Part shown: in pieces, positions 20,631 to 29,800 of the stretch
How positions within the stretch are numbered: position 1 is the stretch's first letter
How the letters are laid out: the number at the start of each line of letters is the position of its first letter
NCBI RefSeq assembly: GCF_003184905.1
Contig: NZ_QFRU01000029.1
Coordinates: 1-53,266 of the forward strand
Length of the DNA: 53,266 bases
Source of the DNA: Bacillus sp. CGMCC 1.16541
GTDB lineage: Bacteria; Bacillota; Bacilli; Bacillales; Bacillaceae_H
Reading direction: 5' to 3'
The notes under the pieces: model-generated
The model's database searches: none
What the model was told of the DNA's origin: nothing
What the model saw: only the letters and a program-made list of their open reading frames with translations
Translations under genes and position numbers: made by a program

Positions 20631-21584
20631 ATGTCAAAAGTATATGCTGATGAAAATCTAAAGGTTTTTACCCTGAATTCTAACCCTGCTTTAGCAGAAG
20701 AAATTGCAAAGGTAATTGGAGTGGAGCTTGGAAAGTGTTCTGTTGCTCGCTTCAGTGATGGGGAAGTTCAAATCAATATCGAAGAAAGTATTCGTGGTTG
20801 CGATGTGTTCATCATTCAATCAACAAGTGCACCAGTAAACGAGCATATCATGGAACTGTTAATTATGATTGATGCATTAAAGAGAGCGTCAGCAAAAACA
20901 ATTAACATCGTTATGCCTTATTATGGATATGCTCGTCAAGATCGTAAAGCCCGTGCTCGTGAGCCGATTACATCGAAGTTAGTGGCAAACCTACTTGAAA
21001 CAGCAGGTGCTACTCGTATTATTACGCTTGACTTACATGCACCACAAATTCAAGGTTTCTTTGATATTCCAATTGATCACTTAGTGGGTGTTCCAATTTT
21101 AGGTGAGTACTTCAAGAGTAAAAGCCTAGATGATGTTGTTATTGTTTCTCCAGACCACGGTGGTGTGACGAGAGCTCGTAAGTTAGCAGAACGTCTAAAA
21201 GCACCAATTGCAATTATTGATAAACGTCGCCCTCGTCCTAACGTAGCGGAAGTTATGAACATTGTAGGTCAAGTAGATGGAAAAACAGCTATTTTGATTG
21301 ACGATATGATTGATACAGCAGGCACAATTACGTTAGCGGCTAACGCGTTAATCGAAAGTGGTGCAAAATCAGTGTATGCGTGTTGTACACACCCTGTCTT
21401 ATCAGGCCCAGCTATTGAGCGTATTCAAAATTCTAACATTAAAGAATTAGTTGTCACAAACTCAATCGCGTTACCAGAAGAGAAGAAAATTGATAAAGTA
21501 ACAGAACTATCAGTTGCTCCATTAATGGGTGAAGCAATCATCCGTGTACATGAAGAGCAATCTGTAAGTACATTATTCGATTAA
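20631..21584 (+). CDS. prs: Ribose-phosphate pyrophosphokinase (PRPP synthetase)
   Basis: Makes PRPP from ribose-5-phosphate and ATP, feeding purine, pyrimidine, His, Trp and NAD pathways. Motifs: [28 protein letters not shown] (ATP loop), and the PRPP-binding [13 protein letters not shown]. 317 residues, as in B. subtilis. AACGGAGGTTT is the ribosome site. PRPP made here is also the signal sensed by PurR at 17315. Confidence 0.97.
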   Translation: MSKVYADENLKVFTLNSNPALAEEIAKVIGVELGKCSVARFSDGEVQINIEESIRGCDVFIIQSTSAPVNEHIMELLIMIDALKRASAKTINIVMPYYGYARQDRKARAREPITSKLVANLLETAGATRIITLDLHAPQIQGFFDIPIDHLVGVPILGEYFKSKSLDDVVIVSPDHGGVTRARKLAERLKAPIAIIDKRRPRPNVAEVMNIVGQVDGKTAILIDDMIDTAGTITLAANALIESGAKSVYACCTHPVLSGPAIERIQNSNIKELVVTNSIALPEEKKIDKVTELSVAPLMGEAIIRVHEEQSVSTLFD

Positions 21585-21590
21585 TATAAA

Positions 21591-21634
21591 TGCAAAAAAG
21601 ATCCTAACGGAAGAACGGTTAGGGTCTTTTTGCA
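21591..21634 (+). terminator. prs terminator
   Basis: TGCAAAAAAGATCCTAAC (21591-21608) with GTTAGGGTCTTTTTGCA (21618-21634); a long stem with internal T run. Confidence 0.92.
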
Positions 21635-21831
21635 TTTAAGGATTTGTCACACTTTTACGGGAGGAATCTAGTCAGCTAGTAGTAGCGTCTTTTTTACTTG
21701 CGGAGCACACATGACATTATTTTGTTAAAAGTATGAAATGGTAGTGCTTTCTAATGTTGTTAATGACGGTGTTTTACACGGATCTCGATTGCTTCATTCT
21801 AAGTGAAATTTTTATTCTTTTGCCGATTTAT

Positions 21832-21857
21832 GTTTAACTCTATTTCATTTGGGGTAC
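21832..21857 (+). promoter_or_regulatory. Sigma-B promoter of ctc
   Basis: GTTTAA (21832-21837), 14 bp, GGGTAC (21852-21857): close match to the general stress consensus GTTTAA / GGGWAW. ctc is the classical sigma-B gene. Confidence 0.85.
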
Positions 21858-21900
21858 GTTTATAATATGACTCAGAGAAAAAACATGGAAGGTGATATAA

Positions 21901-22536
21901 ATGAGTACACTTTTACAAGCTAATGAGCGAAAAGAGTTTAAAAATTCAGCGAGAAGAAGAATCCGTGAGGCAGGAAATTTCCCAGCGGTTGTATATGGAA
22001 ATAAAGTAGATTCTACATCAATTTATTTAAATAGCGCAGATTTTATTAAAACAATTCGTGAAACAGGACGCAATGGTGTGTTGACGCTACAAGTGAACAG
22101 TGACAAATATTCAGTTATGTTGCATGATATTCAAACAGATCCATTAAAAAATGAGATTGTGCACGCAGACTTCCAAGTTGTAGACATGTCAAAAGAACTT
22201 GAAACAACGGTGAATATTGTTCTAGTCGGCGAAGCAGCAGGAACAAAAGAAGGTGGTGTTCTTCAGCAATCATTACACGAAGTAACAGTAAAAGGATTGC
22301 CACAAGATATCCCGTCTCAAATTGAAATCGATGTAACCAACTTAGGTGTAAATGACACGATTACACTAGAAGAAGCATCGGTAGCGAAAAACATTGAAAT
22401 CACACATGACTTAACAGAAGCGGTTGCATCCGTTTTACCACCTCGTCAAGAAGAAGATATCGATAGTGGTGAACAACAAGATAGTCCTGATGAGGAAGAT
22501 GTAGAAGTCATTTCTGAAAAAAATAACGAAGAATAA
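21901..22536 (+). CDS. ctc: General stress protein Ctc, ribosomal protein bL25 (TL5/Ctc form)
   Basis: 5S-rRNA-binding ribosomal protein of the long form (211 residues). The N-terminal L25 domain (about 1-92) contacts 5S; the C-terminal beta domain (about 93-190) is typical of Ctc/TL5, followed by an acidic tail (EEDIDSGEQQDSPDEEDVEV). It is induced by stress through sigma-B in Bacillus, and the promoter is visible 43 bp upstream. AAGGTGATATAA precedes the ATG. Named rplY in many annotations. Confidence 0.95.
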   Translation: MSTLLQANERKEFKNSARRRIREAGNFPAVVYGNKVDSTSIYLNSADFIKTIRETGRNGVLTLQVNSDKYSVMLHDIQTDPLKNEIVHADFQVVDMSKELETTVNIVLVGEAAGTKEGGVLQQSLHEVTVKGLPQDIPSQIEIDVTNLGVNDTITLEEASVAKNIEITHDLTEAVASVLPPRQEEDIDSGEQQDSPDEEDVEVISEKNNEE

Positions 22537-22538
22537 TA

Positions 22539-22570
22539 AAAAAGACGTAACCAAAAGGTTACGTCTTTTC
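22539..22570 (+). terminator. ctc terminator
   Basis: AAAAAGACGTAACC (22539-22552) with GGTTACGTCTTTT (22557-22569), tetraloop AAAA. Confidence 0.9.
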
Positions 22571-22634
22571 GAATGATTTGATTATAATAAGAAAGAGAAG
22601 AACTAGATTTGTGTTTAAGAAAGGAGCGCATTCC

Positions 22635-23192
22635 TTGAAAGTAATTGTAGGATTAGGGAATCCTGGTCGAGATTATGACCGTACAAGACATAATATTGGA
22701 TTTATGATTATTGATGAGCTAGCAGAACATTTGATGATTCCATTAGATAAAACAAAATTTAACGGCCTCTATGGTATGGGTACAGTAAAAGGTGAGAAAG
22801 TCATATTATTAAAACCGTTAACATATATGAATTTATCAGGTGAAAGCTTAAAGCCTCTCATGGAATACTACGATGTTTCTTCAAAAGATATCCTTGTGAT
22901 TTATGATGACCTTGATCTTCCTTTAGGCAAGATTCGCTTGCGCACAAAAGGAAGTGCTGGTGGACATAATGGTATTAAATCACTTGTTCAACACTTGAAA
23001 ACACAAGAATTTAATCGTATTCGTTTTGGGATTGATCGCCCGACGAATGGGATGAAAATAAGTGATTACGTGTTAGGTAAATTTACAAATGAAGAAATGG
23101 CTGAGATGAAAGAAGCGATTGATAAATCAATTAATGCAAGCGAAGATTGGATCCATACACCTTTTTTAGAAGTGATGAACCGATATAATTAA
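22635..23192 (+). CDS. pth: Peptidyl-tRNA hydrolase
   Basis: Recycles peptidyl-tRNA released from stalled ribosomes (SpoVC in B. subtilis); essential. Catalytic histidine is in [10 protein letters not shown] (about residue 21); GLGNPGRDY and GHNGIKSL are the other signatures. 185 residues. TTG start at 22635, 8 nt after AAGGAG (22621-22626); the ATG at 22578 upstream is not supported. Followed by fin. Confidence 0.96.
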   Translation: MKVIVGLGNPGRDYDRTRHNIGFMIIDELAEHLMIPLDKTKFNGLYGMGTVKGEKVILLKPLTYMNLSGESLKPLMEYYDVSSKDILVIYDDLDLPLGKIRLRTKGSAGGHNGIKSLVQHLKTQEFNRIRFGIDRPTNGMKISDYVLGKFTNEEMAEMKEAIDKSINASEDWIHTPFLEVMNRYN

Positions 23193-23194
23193 AT

Positions 23195-23224
23195 GAATAA
23201 CCTGCCTTGTAAGTGTCGATACTA
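23195..23224 (+). promoter_or_regulatory. Sigma-F/sigma-G promoter of fin
   Basis: GAATA (23195-23199), 18 bp, GATACTA (23218-23224) fits the forespore consensus GHATR-N18-CATnHTA with one change. Confidence 0.75.
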
Positions 23225-23255
23225 GCAATAAAAACACTTGCTTGGGAGGATCATT

Positions 23256-23486
23256 ATGTCTATCCGTTATGTTTGCAGACATTGTGGAACGAGTATTGGT
23301 ATACTTAATGTAGCCACCATTGATAGTAAAGAACTTGGGTTCGATCACTTAACAGCGACCGAACGCAAACAATTTATTCATTATAACAGCAATGGAGAGA
23401 TGTCCATTCAAACCATTTGTGAAGATTGTCAGGAAGCGTTAGAACGAAACCCTGATTATCATCAATACGAGACTTTTATACAGTAA
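23256..23486 (+). CDS. fin: Anti-sigma-F factor Fin (YabK)
   Basis: 76-residue zinc protein that displaces sigma-F from RNA polymerase and aids the switch to sigma-G. Two CxxC pairs: CRHC at about 7-10 and CEDC near 56-59. ENPDYHQYETFIQ-like ending is diagnostic. ATG 23256 follows GGGAGG (23244-23249); the TTG at 23238 is rejected. A forespore promoter is just upstream and a terminator just downstream. Confidence 0.95.
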   Translation: MSIRYVCRHCGTSIGILNVATIDSKELGFDHLTATERKQFIHYNSNGEMSIQTICEDCQEALERNPDYHQYETFIQ

Positions 23487-23489
23487 AGA

Positions 23490-23518
23490 GCTTTGGTGTA
23501 ACGAGCCAAAGCGTTTTT
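23490..23518 (+). terminator. fin terminator
   Basis: GCTTTGG (23490-23496) with CCAAAGC (23506-23512), then GTTTTT. Confidence 0.85.
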
Positions 23519-23561
23519 CTGTTTATAGTTGTACGAGGTGTGCATGAGAGGAGGGAATCCT

Positions 23562-26500
23562 TTGCTAGGGATTAAAAAACATTTTCGCGAAAATGTAGAG
23601 ATAAAAACAATTATGCAAAGCGTGGAAGAACGATTAAAAGAACAACTTGTAGCAGGGATATCTGGGTCAGCTCGTTCTGTTTTAATGGCAACATTAAATG
23701 AAGAGCAGGAGCGACCGCTTTTAGTGGTCACACACAATCTATACCAAGCACAGAAAATTTACGATGATTTAGTCAATTTGTTACCAAACAATCATGTGTA
23801 TTTATATCCTGTTAATGATTTAATCGCGACAGAGGTAGGGATTGCAAGTCCAGAGTTAAAAGCACAAAGAATTGAAGCATTAAATCATTGGAGTCACCAA
23901 CAAAAAGGAATTGTCATTACACCTGTTGCAGGCTTGCGTAAGCTGCTGCCTCCAAAACAGCGCTGGAAACAGAGTCAGTTGTCTTTTAAAGTAGGAGACG
24001 ACATAGATGTTGATACTTATCTAAATCAATTAGTGTTATTAGGATATGAACGTACATCTATGGTGGGTGCACCTGGTGAATTTAGTATTAGAGGTGGCAT
24101 TATTGATGTCTATCCGCTGACAGAGGAACATCCTGTTCGTGTTGAATTATTTGATACAGAAGTAGACTCCATTCGTACGTTTACGATCGAAGACCAACGT
24201 TCGCAAAAACAGTTAAACAAAATTAACATCAGTCCTGCGACGGAAATGCTATTTACAGATAAAGAAATTGAACAAGGAGTGCAACACCTTGAAAAGCACC
24301 TTGCTTCAACGCTCAAAAGTATGAGAGATGAAGCTGTAAAAGAGTTATTAGTGGAAAATATACAAGGAGAAATTGAACAGTTAAAACAAGGTCATGTGTT
24401 AGATAACATGTTCAAATACTTGTCTATCTTCTATGAGGTGCCTACTAGTTTACTAGACTATTTACCGGAAAATGGTTTAATTATCTTTGACGAAATGACA
24501 CGTATTCAAGAAACATCTGAGCAGTTAGATCAAGAAGAAGTTGAATGGGTTACAGACTTACTAGCCAGCGGTCAAATTGTAAGAGATGTTGTTCCTTCTC
24601 ATAAAGTATCGTCATTAATTGCTGGGGCATCTCAACCAATTATTTATTTATCACTATTTTTAAAGCATGTTTCCTATACAAACCCGCAAAACATTATTAA
24701 TGTTTCATATAAGCAAATGCAGCAGTTTTATGGGCAAATGAACTTATTGAAGAATGAAATTGATCGATGGGTGAAAAGTCAATACGCCATTGTTGTGTTA
24801 GGAGCAAATGAAGAACGAGTAAGTAAGTTAGAAAAAGTGTTAGCGGATTATGACATTGAGTCATCTGTGCTATCACCAGACAGTGAACTCGTTCCTGGTA
24901 AAGTTCAAATCATTGAAGGTGATCTTCATGTTGGATTTGAATTGCCTATGCAAAAATTAGCGATTTTAACAGAAGAGGAACTATTTAAAAAGAGAGTAAA
25001 AAAGACAAAGCGTCGTCAAAAATTATCAAATGCAGAGCGAATTAAAAGCTACTCTGAGTTAAACGTTGGCGATTATGTTGTTCATATTAATCACGGAATT
25101 GGCCGTTATTTAGGAATTGAAACCTTAGAGATTAATGGTAATCATAAAGATTATATTCATATTAAGTATGAAGGCACAGATAAACTTTATGTACCAGTCG
25201 AACAAATTGACCAAGTTCAAAAATACGTAGGGTCAGAAGGTAAAGAACCAAAAGTCTATAAATTAGGTGGAAGTGACTGGAAGAAAGTTAAGCGGAAAGT
25301 GGAGTCTTCTGTTCAAGATATTGCAGACGACTTAATTAAGCTATACGCCGAGCGTGAAGCAAGTAAAGGGTATGCTTTTTCTCCTGATGGTGACATGCAG
25401 CGTCAATTTGAGACTTCCTTCCCTTATCAAGAAACAGAAGATCAACTTCGCTCCATTCATGAGATTAAACAAGACATGGAAAAAGAGCGTCCAATGGATC
25501 GATTATTATGTGGCGATGTAGGCTATGGTAAAACAGAAGTAGCCATTCGTGCGGCATTTAAAGCAATTGCAGATGGTAAACAAGTAGCTTTTCTTGTTCC
25601 AACAACTATTTTAGCGCAGCAACACTTTGAGACAATTCGTGAGCGCTTTCAAGATTATCCAATTAATATCGGCTTATTAAGTCGTTTCCGTACAAGAAAG
25701 CAACAGCAAGAAACAATTAAAGGGCTTAAAAACGGTACAGTTGATATTGTCATTGGAACACATCGACTTTTATCAAAAGATATTGTTTATAAAGAGTTGG
25801 GCCTTTTAATTATCGATGAAGAGCAACGATTTGGTGTCACACATAAAGAAAAAATTAAGCAGTTTAAAGCAAACATTGATGTGCTTACATTAACGGCAAC
25901 ACCGATTCCTCGAACGTTACATATGTCCATGCTTGGAGTGCGAGATCTTTCTGTTATTGAAACGCCACCAGAGAATCGTTTTCCTGTTCAAACATATGTT
26001 GTTGAATACAACGGTGTATTGGTTCGAGAAGCAATTGAACGAGAATTAGCGCGAGATGGGCAAGTTTATTTCTTGTATAATCGAGTAGAAGATATTGAAC
26101 GAAAAGCAGAAGAAATCTCAATGCTTGTACCTGATGCGCGTGTGACATATGCTCATGGGAAGATGAATGAGGCAGAGCTTGAAGCAGTTATTTTAAGTTT
26201 CTTAGAAGGTGAATATGATGTATTGGTCAGTACGACCATTATTGAAACAGGTGTAGATATTCCAAACGTGAATACGCTTATCGTTCATGATGCAGATAAA
26301 ATGGGATTATCACAATTGTATCAGCTTCGTGGTCGTGTAGGCCGTTCAAACCGTGTTGCTTATGCGTACTTTACGTATCGAAAAGATAAAGTTCTAACAG
26401 AAGTAGCAGAAAGACGATTACAAGCAATTAAAGAGTTTACAGAACTAGGTTCTGGATTTAAGATTGCGATGCGAGATTTATCCATTCGTGGAGCAGGAAA

Positions 26501-27092
26501 CCTGCTTGGTGCACAGCAGCATGGCTTTATTGATTCTGTTGGATTTGATTTATACTCTCAAATGTTAAAAGAAGCAATTGAAGAGAGAAGAGGAAGCGAT
26601 GATCAAAAGCCATCTATTGATGTAGAGGTAAACCTCGACCTCGATGCTTACATTCCAGATCAATATGTTTCAGATGGACGTTTGAAGATTGAGCTTTATA
26701 AACGATTTAGAGGAATTGAAACATTAGAAGATGTTCAAGATTTACAGGATGAAATGATTGACCGTTTTGGTGAATATCCTCAAGAGGTCGATTACTTATT
26801 CCAAGTAGCACGAACAAAAGTACATGCAAAAGTTCAACTAGTGGAATCCATTATTCAAGCAAAACAGCAAGTAACAATCTTGTTATCCGAACAAGCTAGT
26901 TCGAATGTTGACGGTCAAAAACTATTCCAACTCGGTAATCAATTTGGCCGAATGATTAGTTTAGGTATGGAAGGCAAGAAGGTAAAGATTGTGGCAAACA
27001 TCAAAGATGTCTCTCAAAATGATTGGCTCGATGCTACCTATGAAATTATAAAAGGGTTAGCCAGTGTAAAGCGAGAAGAAGTGAAAAGTTAA
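23562..27092 (+). CDS. mfd: Transcription-repair coupling factor Mfd
   Basis: SF2 translocase (1176 residues) that removes stalled RNA polymerase and recruits UvrA. Order: UvrB-homology region (about 1-340), RNA-polymerase-interacting domain (about 480-560, SYSELNVGDYVVHINHGIGRYLGIE), helicase domains with Walker A GDVGYGKTE at about 651, DEEQRFG at about 752, and QLRGRVGRSNR; then the C-terminal UvrA-binding autoinhibitory domain. TTG start at 23562, 6 nt after AGGAGGG; this gives a length one residue short of B. subtilis. The ATG at 23544 overlaps the ribosome site. Confidence 0.97.
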   Translation: MLGIKKHFRENVEIKTIMQSVEERLKEQLVAGISGSARSVLMATLNEEQERPLLVVTHNLYQAQKIYDDLVNLLPNNHVYLYPVNDLIATEVGIASPELKAQRIEALNHWSHQQKGIVITPVAGLRKLLPPKQRWKQSQLSFKVGDDIDVDTYLNQLVLLGYERTSMVGAPGEFSIRGGIIDVYPLTEEHPVRVELFDTEVDSIRTFTIEDQRSQKQLNKINISPATEMLFTDKEIEQGVQHLEKHLASTLKSMRDEAVKELLVENIQGEIEQLKQGHVLDNMFKYLSIFYEVPTSLLDYLPENGLIIFDEMTRIQETSEQLDQEEVEWVTDLLASGQIVRDVVPSHKVSSLIAGASQPIIYLSLFLKHVSYTNPQNIINVSYKQMQQFYGQMNLLKNEIDRWVKSQYAIVVLGANEERVSKLEKVLADYDIESSVLSPDSELVPGKVQIIEGDLHVGFELPMQKLAILTEEELFKKRVKKTKRRQKLSNAERIKSYSELNVGDYVVHINHGIGRYLGIETLEINGNHKDYIHIKYEGTDKLYVPVEQIDQVQKYVGSEGKEPKVYKLGGSDWKKVKRKVESSVQDIADDLIKLYAEREASKGYAFSPDGDMQRQFETSFPYQETEDQLRSIHEIKQDMEKERPMDRLLCGDVGYGKTEVAIRAAFKAIADGKQVAFLVPTTILAQQHFETIRERFQDYPINIGLLSRFRTRKQQQETIKGLKNGTVDIVIGTHRLLSKDIVYKELGLLIIDEEQRFGVTHKEKIKQFKANIDVLTLTATPIPRTLHMSMLGVRDLSVIETPPENRFPVQTYVVEYNGVLVREAIERELARDGQVYFLYNRVEDIERKAEEISMLVPDARVTYAHGKMNEAELEAVILSFLEGEYDVLVSTTIIETGVDIPNVNTLIVHDADKMGLSQLYQLRGRVGRSNRVAYAYFTYRKDKVLTEVAERRLQAIKEFTELGSGFKIAMRDLSIRGAGNLLGAQQHGFIDSVGFDLYSQMLKEAIEERRGSDDQKPSIDVEVNLDLDAYIPDQYVSDGRLKIELYKRFRGIETLEDVQDLQDEMIDRFGEYPQEVDYLFQVARTKVHAKVQLVESIIQAKQQVTILLSEQASSNVDGQKLFQLGNQFGRMISLGMEGKKVKIVANIKDVSQNDWLDATYEIIKGLASVKREEVKS

Positions 27093-27103
27093 AAATATGT
27101 AAT

Positions 27104-27188
27104 GAAAGCGTGAATCTCTTACTTCAATGAAGGTTTATTTTCAACTAGTCTTCATTGAGAAAGAGCATTTACGCTTTTCTTTTATTTA
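27104..27188 (+). terminator. mfd terminator with very long stem
   Basis: GAAAGCGT (27104-27111) to ACGCTTTTC (27171-27179): arms of about 30 nt pair with few mismatches, including CTTCAATGAAG with CTTCATTGAG, then a T-rich tail. Confidence 0.8.
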
Positions 27189-27225
27189 AAAGGTTTTAAA
27201 AAAAGAAGAGAGGGTAAAAGAGCAA

Positions 27226-27256
27226 TAATTAACCATAATTAACCACAAATTAAACA
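27226..27256 (+). repeat. Tandem 10-bp repeat upstream of spoVT
   Basis: TAATTAACCA occurs twice head-to-tail (27226-27235, 27236-27245); a degenerate third copy AAATTAAACA follows at 27247-27256. Period is one DNA turn. Confidence 0.7.
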
Positions 27257-27325
27257 GGTTTACTTTTAAAACAATAAGAACATTATGATATTGGGTACTT
27301 TTTAACAAAAAATGATATGGTTGGT

Positions 27326-27354
27326 GTATAGAAGTTTTTTTGTGAAGGATACTA
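27326..27354 (+). promoter_or_regulatory. Sigma-G promoter of spoVT
   Basis: GTATA (27326-27330), 17 bp, GATACTA (27348-27354), close to the sigma-G consensus. Confidence 0.72.
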
Positions 27355-27365
27355 ATTTCAACAGT

Positions 27366-27404
27366 GGTGACAGCTTTTAAAACAGGACAAGTTCCTGAGT
27401 CACC
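27366..27404 (+). promoter_or_regulatory. Structured leader of spoVT mRNA
   Basis: Nested stems: GGTGAC (27366-27371) with GTCACC (27399-27404), and inside it CAGGA (27383-27387) with TCCTG (27393-27397). No T run follows, so it is not a terminator. Confidence 0.5.
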
Positions 27405-27444
27405 AAATACATTTAATCATCAGATGAAAGAGAGGCTTCAATGA

Positions 27445-27981
27445 ATGAAAGCAACAGGTATTGTTCGTCGAATTGATGATTTAGGGCGGGTTGTTATTCC
27501 AAAAGAAATCCGCAGAACTTTAAGGATTCGTGAAGGAGACCCACTAGAAATCTTCGTAGATCGCGATGGAGAAGTTATCTTAAAAAAGTATTCTCCAATT
27601 AGTGAACTTAGTGACTTTGCTAAAGAATATGCAGAAGCGTTATATGACAGCCTAGGACATCCTGTTTTGATTTGTGATCGAGATGTATATATCTCAGTAG
27701 CAGGAAGTTCTAAAAAGGAATACTTAAATAAAAACATTAGTCAACTCGTTGAAACAACGATGGAGAGTCGTAGCTCTGTTTTAGTGAAAGACGAAAAGAA
27801 GATTGAGTTTATTGATGGACAAGATGAAACCGTCGCGTCGTATACAATTGGCCCAATCGTTGCAAACGGCGACCCTATTGGTGCAGTGGTAATCTTCTCG
27901 AAAGACAAATCTGTTACAGAAGTTGAGCATAAAGCTGTTGAGACAGCTGCAGGTTTTTTATCTCGCCAGATGGAGCAATAA
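27445..27981 (+). CDS. spoVT: Stage V sporulation regulator SpoVT
   Basis: Forespore regulator of sigma-G genes (178 residues, same length as in B. subtilis). The N-terminal AbrB-like swapped hairpin (TGIVRRIDDLGRVVIPKEIRRTLRI, residues 3-27) binds DNA and the C-terminal GAF-like domain (about 60-178) forms the tetramer. ATG 27445, preceded by GAAAGAGAGG. A sigma-G promoter and an 80-nt structured leader lie upstream. The minus-strand ORF across the same region is a shadow. Confidence 0.96.
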   Translation: MKATGIVRRIDDLGRVVIPKEIRRTLRIREGDPLEIFVDRDGEVILKKYSPISELSDFAKEYAEALYDSLGHPVLICDRDVYISVAGSSKKEYLNKNISQLVETTMESRSSVLVKDEKKIEFIDGQDETVASYTIGPIVANGDPIGAVVIFSKDKSVTEVEHKAVETAAGFLSRQMEQ

Positions 27982-27999
27982 TAGATACTATGCAGTACT

Positions 28000-28029
28000 A
28001 AAAAAGGCAGCAGGTTCGCTGCCTTTTTT
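28000..28029 (+). terminator. spoVT terminator
   Basis: AAAAAAGGCAGC (28000-28011) with GCTGCCTTTTTT (28018-28029). Confidence 0.93.
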
Positions 28030-28061
28030 GCGTGTTGTTAAGAATTATAAAAGTTCTGTCG

Positions 28062-28070
28062 TGCTATAAT
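28062..28070 (+). promoter_or_regulatory. Extended -10 promoter of yabM operon
   Basis: TGCTATAAT (28062-28070), an extended sigma-A -10 box with no clear -35. Confidence 0.5.
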
Positions 28071-28174
28071 ACATGTAATCCTTTTATCGGCGATGTAAGC
28101 ATTGTTAATGGTCACGATAGAAAGAATGTGAATGATAATGAGAAAGTGTTTTTGATGTTGAAAGGTGTTTATGT

Positions 28175-29788
28175 ATGAAGAAAGCAGCTAGTAAGAGCAA
28201 TCATGTTCAATCAATTTTAAACGGGGCGTTTATTTTAACGCTTGCTGGTTTACTGACAAAGGTATTAAGTGCTAGTTATCGAATTCCTTATCATTATATT
28301 GCTGGTGATATAGGTTTTTATATTTATCAGCAGGTATACCCTTTTTACGGTATCGCTTTATTGTTAGGTACATATGGATTTCCTGTTATTATCTCTAAAT
28401 TAATAGCAGAAAACGCTCATGATCACCGAGTCATTGCAATGATTTTGCGTACCTCGTTTGGCTTTTTGTTTTTAATGAACGCTTTATTTTTTGCTCTTCA
28501 ATATGGGTTTGCTGAGCAAATTGCCCATTGGATGGGAGATAAACAGTTAACCTCCCTTATCAAAATGATTTCACTATCCTTTTTGTTTATTCCGTTTTTA
28601 GCGGTTATTCGTGGGTATTATCAAGGAATGAATAACATGATTCCAACGGCTCTTTCACAAGTAGCCGAGCAACTTGTCAGAGTAGGAACTATTTTGGTGT
28701 TATCGTTTTTGCTACTACATAAAGGTTATAACCTTTATGTAGTAGGAGCAGGTGCACTCTTTGGTTCCATTACAGGTGCAGCAACAGGTCTATTTGTTTT
28801 AGGTGCTTTCCTATTGAAGCATAAAAAAAAGTTACCTTTAAGAGGACAGTATCAAGTAACGGATGAGGTAAAACAAATTATAAAGAACGTAGGTTTGTAT
28901 GGGAGCTTAATTTGTTTAAGTGGTATGGGTCTATTATTTATTCAACTTGTAGATGCATTTACTCTTTTTTCTCAATTAGTAATAGAAGGAACCGATGAAT
29001 TAAAGGCGAAGATTATGAAAGGCGTTTATGACCGAGGATTACCGCTCATACAACTTGGCACAGTTGTGGGTACCGCCTTTTCCTTAGCGTTAGTTCCTAT
29101 TATTTCATCTGCTGTTTCTAAAAGAGATCATGAACTACTTCATGAAAAGGCTCAGTTATCATTAAAACTGTCATTGGTCGTTGGAATAGGAGCATCGATA
29201 GGGCTAGTAGGGATTATGAAGTCGACAAACATGATGCTATACGGAGATGCAGTAGGGACTACGACATTACAAACCTTAAGCTTATTAATTATGTTTACGA
29301 CTTTATCGGCTACAACTGCCGCTATTTTACACGGCATGGGACATATGTATGTTCCTGCCTTATCGGTAATCAGTGGATTAGTACTGAAATATGTTCTTAA
29401 TATAATATTGATACCTATTTATGAAACAGTAGGAGCAGCTATTGCATCTGTTTTAAGTTTTGCTGTTATCGGGTGTATAAATACTCTTTATTTACGTGTA
29501 AAGCTAAAAGTGAATGTAATAAGCAAAAGAAGTATAATCATTACCTTTATTTCAGCAATTAGTATGTTAAGTTTCTTGAAAGTATATGAATTAAGCTTAT
29601 ATGCTCTTATAGAATTAAGTAATCGCCATTCTTCTTTCTATATCATTCAATCTTTAAGTGGTGTATGTCTTGGAGGAGCGTTGTATATTTATCTTATCGT
29701 AAAGAATAGAGTATTTACATTAGGAGAACTAACATTCATTCCTCTCGGAGAGAAGTTGGGGAAGTATATCGTGAAAAAACGCACATGA
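28175..29788 (+). CDS. yabM: Putative polysaccharide/lipid flippase of the SpoVB/MurJ (MOP) family, YabM
   Basis: Integral membrane protein of 537 residues with about 14 hydrophobic helices. It belongs to the multidrug/oligosaccharidyl-lipid/polysaccharide exporter superfamily, near SpoVB; ASYRIPYHYIAGDIGFYIYQQVYP near the N terminus is the family signature. The substrate is probably a lipid-linked sugar, but is not known. ATG 28175. It is followed 12 nt later by yabN, and the genes from yabM to rqcP may be one operon. Confidence 0.88.
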   Translation: MKKAASKSNHVQSILNGAFILTLAGLLTKVLSASYRIPYHYIAGDIGFYIYQQVYPFYGIALLLGTYGFPVIISKLIAENAHDHRVIAMILRTSFGFLFLMNALFFALQYGFAEQIAHWMGDKQLTSLIKMISLSFLFIPFLAVIRGYYQGMNNMIPTALSQVAEQLVRVGTILVLSFLLLHKGYNLYVVGAGALFGSITGAATGLFVLGAFLLKHKKKLPLRGQYQVTDEVKQIIKNVGLYGSLICLSGMGLLFIQLVDAFTLFSQLVIEGTDELKAKIMKGVYDRGLPLIQLGTVVGTAFSLALVPIISSAVSKRDHELLHEKAQLSLKLSLVVGIGASIGLVGIMKSTNMMLYGDAVGTTTLQTLSLLIMFTTLSATTAAILHGMGHMYVPALSVISGLVLKYVLNIILIPIYETVGAAIASVLSFAVIGCINTLYLRVKLKVNVISKRSIIITFISAISMLSFLKVYELSLYALIELSNRHSSFYIIQSLSGVCLGGALYIYLIVKNRVFTLGELTFIPLGEKLGKYIVKKRT

Positions 29789-29800
29789 AAGGTGATAAAA

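Noticed and set aside
27385-27391. GGACAAG as a SpoIIID site before spoVT
   Set aside because: It matches the SpoIIID consensus, but SpoIIID acts in the mother cell and spoVT is a forespore gene; the bases are part of the leader stem.
27438-27737. 99-residue ORF antisense to spoVT
   Set aside because: It is the shadow of spoVT in reverse frame, without a ribosome site or recognisable domain.
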